Positions 58,564 through 64,000 of a stretch of 64,000 nt of DNA are shown here, one piece after another (the stretch's first letter is position 1; each line of letters opens with the position of its first letter). This DNA is from Siphonodentalium dalli (Eukaryota > Mollusca > Scaphopoda > Gadilida > Siphonodentaliidae). The stretch is taken from NCBI GenBank assembly GCA_032622095.1, contig CP136061.1, positions 260,868,077 through 260,932,076 of the forward strand, read 5' to 3'. Both the position numbers and the translations under genes were made by a program. The notes beneath the pieces are model-generated. The model had not been told where the DNA came from and searched no databases. It saw only the letters and a program-made list of their open reading frames with translations.

Positions 58564-61413
58564 GGTCCGAATCGGCATCTCCAGTTTAGACCTAGTTTAA
58601 ACTACCAGTTTAAACTGGGTTTTAGTAGTAAAACCAAATTTTTCTCCACCGCTGGGACGACATAGATTTGGTCGATTGTGTTACCTGTGGGCCACACTTG
58701 TCCAATTGCAAGGATAGGAGGAGTGGTCTGTCTGTTTATTATCGCTACTTGTCAATGCATTGTCCGGTCACGCGACCTTTTGTCGCTATCTAATCTCCTA
58801 ATCAGGCGAATAACCGGTGCGCTTTGAGAAATCACGACGAATGCACGGTCTGTTGTATAGCGGTTAGATATTATCTTATATCATGGACGAACATGACTTT
58901 TGGAACTCAAAAATATCTCTTGAGGGCATGGGTGGGGTGCCCGCCACAAATACCCCATAGAAACACCACCACCCCTGGGGGTACCATCCGGACGAGTGAA
59001 AATGGGGTATGGACCATTTTCGAGAACGGGAAGGTGTAAGACTTCCAGCTGTCGACTTGGCGTGAGTAAGGTTAAACTATAGTATACGGGGGTCATTGTT
59101 CTGACCAGAGGGTGCACCAAATTATCATGGGAAAAGCAAACTCTAGGTGAATAACTTCGTTGTTATTGATCTCAAGTCGCTAATCTCGCAAACATGGGGG
59201 CTCCTCTCGTAATTATGGGAGTGTGCCTTGCAAACATGGCAATGTGAGAAGTGGTGTATTGACTCCTCCGGACATTGACCCCTTGTCATATATATTCTGG
59301 ACAGAGCTTACACAAGGAACTCTCGATTCGAACGTATTAAGGAGAAGTCATGTTATTATATTTTTCTCCGTGGCCACCTGATTGTGTGCACGTATATATC
59401 ATTGTATAATAAATTTCATCAACGTGTTTCCAAGAATTCCAACTTAATGGTTAGAACCTGTGGGACCAGTAGCACGAGAGAGTGGTACAAAGGATTTCGG
59501 CGAATTTGACGGCAAGAATGGGTGGCCCGCCCAAAATACCCGATAGAAACATTACCCCTCACCCTGGGATAACTGGGGTATGGACCATTTTCGAGAACGG
59601 TAAGAATTTAGGCTAATTAATTTGGCAGCAGGAGTGGGTGGCCCGATCAAAATACACCATAGAACCACCCACACCCACCCACCACTCACCCGGGGGGGTG
59701 CCACCCGAGGAAGTGGAAATTTGGTACGCCCAAATACCGAATAGAAACACCACAGCCCTCAAATAACCCATATAAACACCCCACCCTTCACATCCGGGCG
59801 GGGTGGGGTGGGTTACCACCCGAGGGGTGAAGATGTGATATGAACCATGTTCGAAAACGGTAAGGATTTCGGCCAATTTGACGACAGGGGTGCGTGGCCC
59901 GCTCCAAATAGCCTCTAGAAACACCCTACCCTCATCCCTGGAGGGTACCACCCTGCTGGAGTGAAAATGGGGTATGGAGCATTTTATTCATTATTCGCAA
60001 AAACATGCCTCTGTCGGTTAATATTACGGCATGTGTAGGTGGCCCGCCCCAAATACCCCATAGAAACACCCCCACCCCTCACCGGGTGTCGAAATTGGGT
60101 ATGGACCGTTATCGAGAACGGTAAGGATTTCGGCCAATATGACGGCATTGGTGGGCGGCCCGCCCTCAAATATAGTCCATAGAAACACCCCACCCCCACC
60201 GCGTGTGGTTCTATCCGAGCGGGTGAAAATTGGGTATGGACCCCGGGGTGCGGGTTGGGGTGTTTCTATGGGGGGGGGCATTTGGGATGTGCCACCCACC
60301 GTCCTCGGGGTTGTACCCCCGGTGAGGGTGTTTCTAGGGGGTAGTTGGAGCGGGCTACCCACACTCCTGACGTCAAATTGACCGAAATCCTTACCGTTCT
60401 CAAAAATGGTCCATACCCCATTTTCACCTCCTGGGGTGGTTCCCCAGCGTTGAGGGGTGGGCTGTTTCTATGGGACATTTGAGCGGGCCATCCATCCATG
60501 CCGTCAAATTGGCCGAAATCCTTACCGGTCTTGAAAATGGTCCATATCCCGTTTTCACCCCCTCGGGTGGTACCCCCCGGATGTGAGGATGGGGTGTTTC
60601 TATGGGTTATTTGGGGCGAGCCACCCACCCATACCATCAAATTGGCCGAAATCCTTACAGTTCTCCAAAATAAATAGTCCATACTCCATTCCCAATCAGG
60701 GTGGCCGTTACCCTCCCCCATGTCATGTTCGTGTCTAACGTGTCAAACTGATCAGTTCGATCCCTCCATGCCCTCATTCGCCAAAGCGACATCCGAACGA
60801 GCGAATTTCAAACAGACATATATAGCAAGAAATCATCCATCACACTGGCACATATTTTGTTAGAATTATCTCATATATAAGTACCGCAATCGCCTTCCCG
60901 AATTCCACTAAGACTCTCCTGCATGTACATTGAGTGACAAACGCCCGCGCATAAACGCCTCCCCCAATTCAAAATAAACATTCCCATATACGCGAAGAAA
61001 CAACATCAATACTGGGCGAAAAAAATCGGCCGAATAATTAAACCCAAAAAACTAGGTTTAGTAAAACCTACGGTAGGGTGGTTTAACTTTGATGTTTTTT
61101 TCAAAGTATATTTAAAGGTATCTTTTCGAAATGAGACGTATGGTACGTATAAATCATATATACCGAAGCTTATACTGATGATTATATAGCCAATTCACCA
61201 CAAACAATTAGTAATATTACCATAACTTTACCACGTCAATAAAACCTAGTTTTTAATTGAGATCGAATTCCACAAACTTAAACTGAGTTTATCACAAAAC
61301 TTGGTTTAACTACACTAAAACCCAGTTTAAACCCTACTTAAACCTAGTTTAAACTGGAGTTAAACCTGGTCTAGAATAAAACCCAGTCTAAACCAGAGAT
61401 GCCGATTCGGACC
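58564..61413 (+). mobile_element. GC-rich mirrored-minisatellite transposon, complete copy (2850 bp)
   Basis: Perfect 18-bp terminal inverted repeats GGTCCGAATCGGCATCTC (58564-58581 and, inverted, 61396-61413) are flanked by TGT on both sides (58561-58563 and 61414-61416). This suggests a 3-bp target duplication. The related locus at about 690-700 reads through without the element (an empty site). Subterminal regions are full of GTTTAAAC/CAGTTTAAACTGG-like words. The centre (about 58920-60720) is a degenerate GC-rich minisatellite. Units before about 60240 read TATGGACCATTTTCGAGAAC; units after it are inverted (CCGTTCTCAAAAATGGTCCA). No transposase is visible, so it is non-autonomous. Superfamily is unassigned. 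Confidence 0.85.
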
Positions 61414-61714
61414 TGTAGGTCTACCTTTTCCAAAAAATGCAAGAACATAAATCTGACACAAGGATCCAAACTATACGGTATATTTACTGACAAAAAGTCA
61501 AATTTGTCTAATAAGATAGCAAAGTTTAATCAAACAATGACTGTAAACATTAGAAAATGTCAAAGCATTGAAAAATAATTGAAAGTCACATTCAGACTAA
61601 AAGTTATTAATTACACGATTAGCGATATTTGTTGACAAAACTGTTTTGTTTACATAAAATTGGTTTCATCTCGCGAAATTTATTTATCAGAGCACTATCA
61701 GTACTGACATAACA

Positions 61715-62040
61715 ATACAGTGTATATATTTCTCCATTTTCTTTTTAGTGGCGATGTGTTTAAAGACTTGTATATGTTTATCCATTTACAGACAGTGAGT
61801 GCATTGTGTCCCATTAAAATTATTTCGATTTTATAAATGCTTTGCTACAAGTTATTTTCTTGACGTTTCAGCGATGGTGTAGATCCGTTTGAAGTGAAGG
61901 GTCTTATAGTGCGAAAATATCCGACATGCTGCTTCAACGGATCAGCCGGAAGAAGGCAATTTAAAAACGGCTATGACTCATGGAGATATGTCTGCTCGAG
62001 CTGGCAAAGGAGAAACACGCATTGGAATGAAAGAACCTAA
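61715..62040 (+). pseudogene. Broken second copy of the small secreted cysteine-rich gene
   Basis: It aligns base for base with 1006-1367. The start codon is changed from ATG to ATA at 61715-61717, although an in-frame ATG exists 13 codons further on. The 77-base intron keeps GTGAGT and TTTCAG (61795-61871). Exon 2 starts at 61872 and stays open until a premature TAA at 62038-62040, 12 codons before the end of copy 1, which removes the last cysteine (C84 of copy 1). Within the shared part I count at least four amino-acid changes (Asn to Lys, Asp to Gly, Leu to Ser, Trp to Arg) and essentially no silent ones. That fits loss of constraint or a non-coding origin. The insertion of the 2.85-kb transposon lies only about 300 bases upstream and may have removed its promoter. 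Confidence 0.6.
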
Positions 62041-62189
62041 AGCTAGAAATACCAAACGAGAAGCTACACTAGAGAATCTTGAAAGACCAGATTGACAACT
62101 TGAGGTCTTACTGGTTATAATCTAATTTTAGTAAATAAATGTTTATATGATACATGTATGTGTGTTCATTTAATTGGAGAAACTGCCAT

Positions 62190-62552
62190 CCTGCCAGCGG
62201 CCCCGTCAGCCGATTCGTTGTCCGGTAAATCCAAGCGAACGAATGAAGCTTTTTTTTCTTTTCTTTTTTAAATATTTTTTATTGAAATCAAAACAAGCAT
62301 AGTTTTACATGTCAGCATCTTCGTGTTCATCCTCTTCATCGGGAAGTTTATCTGATAGCTGTATCGCCAGGTTGTGCAAGACATCAACTGTAACTATACT
62401 GGGCGACGTTCAACGTTTGTTCACATGAACTTCATGTCTGAAAGCCGTCGTTTCACTAACCCATAATGTCCATTCAATAACTGTTCTCTTCCTGGATAAA
62501 ACAGATCTAAGCACGCTCAGCTCTATTCGTTGGGTCACGGAGATGTGTCATT
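62190..62552 (-). pseudogene. Harbinger (HARBI1-like) fragment, second copy
   Basis: This is the counterpart of 1440-1830 with further damage. The VLHNLAIQ block survives near 62370 and the MTHLRDPTNRAE block at the right edge, where the duplication ends. An extra A/T-rich block at 62250-62315 (TTTTTTTTCTTTTCTTTTTT, TTTTTATTGAAATCAAAAC) interrupts the sequence relative to copy 1, probably a small retroposon or slippage insertion. Confidence 0.6.
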
Positions 62553-63240
62553 TCGGCCAATTTGGCCGGTTACTTCATGTGAGTTTTTCATCTGACGTGT
62601 GTGTCGGAATAATGATGTGGAGGATTTATGTAAATGTTAGCCCAAGCTACATTTCCAAGTAACGATGGTTTTGTTGTTTATTTTGAGGAATAATACCGCG
62701 TCAGATGAATTCAGCCCAAATATGTTAACAGTTGTCGTGTAAAACATTCGGCAGTAAGTTAGCGTTATTTAGTATTTGTGGATGTCCTTTAACATGGGGA
62801 AAATAGACTACTGCGCTTGAACGAGCATGTGAATTGTCGTTTTTAATGTATAGCAACTTTATAATCAATAACAGAGGCATTCTCTGTCAAATAAGGTCGC
62901 TCTATTTACGATACCAATTGGGGAACTTTGTAAATTAAATTACGCGTAAACTTAACCTGCTGCAAATAGAAAAGGTGTCGGAATCGGCGTACTCGCCCCA
63001 GGGCTAACTCGCCCAATCGGCGCTTGCCAACTCGGAATAAAAGGCCAACTCGGAATAAAAGATGCATACGGGGTGTTAAATGGCATTTGGTCCGTTGTTT
63101 CTCAATGAATATTATTGAAATTTGGTGTATATGTCCGGGCTGGGACATGGAATACAACAACGTTTGAATTGTTTTTAAATTTACAAATTTGTTGATTTTA
63201 TTCATTTTGTTTTCGTTCTGAAACACACTATAAAGTGTAT
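62553..63240. other. Unassigned sequence with an 18-bp tandem and CTCGCCC words
   Basis: 62975-63025 has GGAATCGGCGTACTCGCCCC, AGGGCTAACTCGCCCAATCG and then two copies of CAACTCGGAATAAAAG. These look like the edge of an unrecognised repeat. The 117-codon minus frame at 62906-63259 is a reading of this repeat and is not supported. Confidence 0.4.
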
Positions 63241-63545
63241 ATAATATAATAACGAACACGAGACATACATAATTTATGAACTGTTAACAAAAGATATCAA
63301 ATTCAATACATGACAAAGATGACTCAGTGGAGTTTATAAAGTGAACATAAAAACATTGAGGTAAGAATCTTTTTAAGGAATTCAACTTTATTTAATGATA
63401 ATAAACACATAAATTAAAATAACAAACATGAGACATACATGATTCATAAACTGTTAACAAAAGATATCAAACTCAATACATGACAAAGATGACTCAGTGA
63501 AGTTTATAAAGTGAACATAAAAATATTAAGGTAAAAATCTGTTTA
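63240..63545. repeat. Tandem repeat, 170-bp period, two units
   Basis: AACGAACACGAGACATACAT at 63251 and AACAAACATGAGACATACAT at 63421 begin two aligned units. Both continue through GTTAACAAAAGATATCAAA, AATACATGACAAAGATGACT and TTTATAAAGTGAACATAAAA. Confidence 0.85.
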
Positions 63546-64000
63546 AGCATTACTAAACCGTTTAGCACAGTCCACTTCACTCATCCGATCATCACTAAAC
63601 TTCATATTTATCTTGATATTGATTTATCAGATGAGAGCTATCAAATATTATTTTAATTTTATAGGAAAAAATGGTCGCCAGCGGCCATATTGCATTTACG
63701 TTATATGTTATCGCGTCATGTCGATATCTAGTATTACTTAGAAATTTCACCTTTCCAGATTCATAATTGCTCCATTGACTGTAACAGATGGAATTATTCC
63801 CCTCTTCGGATAGAGTGTCACTGAAACTTTATTTTGTCAGACTGTCTGTATAGTCACTGATTATATATGGCAATAATCTGTAATAAGATGTAGCACTATT
63901 TTATTTTATATTTACATGCAGTGCTGTTTTTATACAACAATTCTAATCCCCCCTAGATCATCATGTGATCGACCATACATCGCGCGAGGACCTGGTTGAA
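63546..64000. other. No recognisable feature
   Basis: The sequence is AT-rich up to the window edge. AAAAATGGTCGCCAGCGGCC near 63667 resembles the ATGGCCGCC motif of the degenerate units at 54940-55560, but too weakly to link them. Confidence 0.35.

Larger units (their letters stand above)
57866..62552. repeat. Direct segmental duplication, copy 2 (interrupted)
   Basis: 57866-58562 matches 1-700 and 61417-62552 matches about 700-1790, in the same orientation. The gap between the two halves is exactly the transposon at 58564-61413. It begins with TCACGATGATGTGGG where copy 1 begins TCACGACGATGATGTGGG, and ends after GGAGATGTGTCATT. Confidence 0.85.

Noticed and set aside
60024-60721. Frames of 112 and 151 codons (minus) in the complete GC-rich element
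   Set aside because: Same repeat, with no domain, no conservation of frame between the two copies and opposite-strand shadows.
60750-60780. tRNA-like box (GTTCGATCC)
   Set aside because: There is no matching A box or foldable cloverleaf around it, and it is inside the transposon.
62906-63259. 117-codon minus-strand frame
   Set aside because: Low-complexity N-terminus and a repeat-derived C-terminus; no domain and no splice or start support.

Overview
The window is eukaryotic nuclear DNA, most likely from a marine or other aquatic invertebrate. It is AT-rich, almost free of long open frames, and has GT-AG introns, repeat-headed Helitrons, TIR transposons and CR1/Jockey-like LINE relics. The species cannot be fixed from the sequence. 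The mixture resembles molluscan or other lophotrochozoan genomes, but that is only an impression. By eye, well over half of the window is recognisable mobile or tandemly repeated DNA.

Only two host-like genes are supported. One is an intact single-coding-exon GT31 (beta-1,3-galactosyltransferase-like) gene at 35541-36785, with a splice acceptor 12 bases before its ATG. The other is a two-exon small secreted cysteine-rich protein at 1006-1367. The latter lies in a segment of at least 1.8 kb that is repeated in direct orientation at 57866-62552, where the second copy is broken by a lost start codon and an early stop.

Layout. 1-1.8 kb: duplicated segment with the peptide gene and, converging on it, a broken PIF/Harbinger transposase. 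3.6-5.8 kb: two Harbinger-type MITEs end to end. 5.8-6.85 kb: LINE relic. 6.85-8.77 kb: truncated GC-rich element. 9.6-10.9 kb: piggyBac-type MITE and a 5'-truncated retroposon. 11.6-13.5 kb: tandem repeat and a MULE-like element with 9-bp TSD. 14.1-18.8 kb: degenerate repeats and a head-to-tail non-autonomous Helitron cluster. 20.8-26.6 kb: two LINE relics. 28.7-30.0 kb: TTAA MITEs plus piggyBac MITE copy 2. 30.8-33.8 kb: 70-bp minisatellite and a 546-bp tandem repeat. 34.2-36.8 kb: second MULE-like element just upstream of the GT31 gene. 37.7-40.2 kb: the best preserved LINE. 41.5-47.7 kb: duplicated blocks, tandem repeats and a LINE relic. 48.0-50.3 kb: fold-back structure built on a 21-bp palindrome array. 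50.3-54 kb: dispersed TTGGAAATTTCCAA repeats and piggyBac MITE copy 3. 54.5-57.7 kb: element with 313-bp inverted termini. 57.9-62.6 kb: second copy of the duplicated segment, containing a complete 2.85-kb GC-rich transposon. 62.6-64 kb: unassigned sequence with a 170-bp tandem repeat.

The most notable items are the complete GC-rich transposon with an internally mirrored minisatellite and a related empty site 57 kb away, the palindrome-array fold-back, the Helitron tandem junctions, the twin-hairpin piggyBac MITE family and the duplicated peptide gene. No operon, CRISPR array, tRNA or rRNA was seen. All judgements are by eye; none was checked by a database search.
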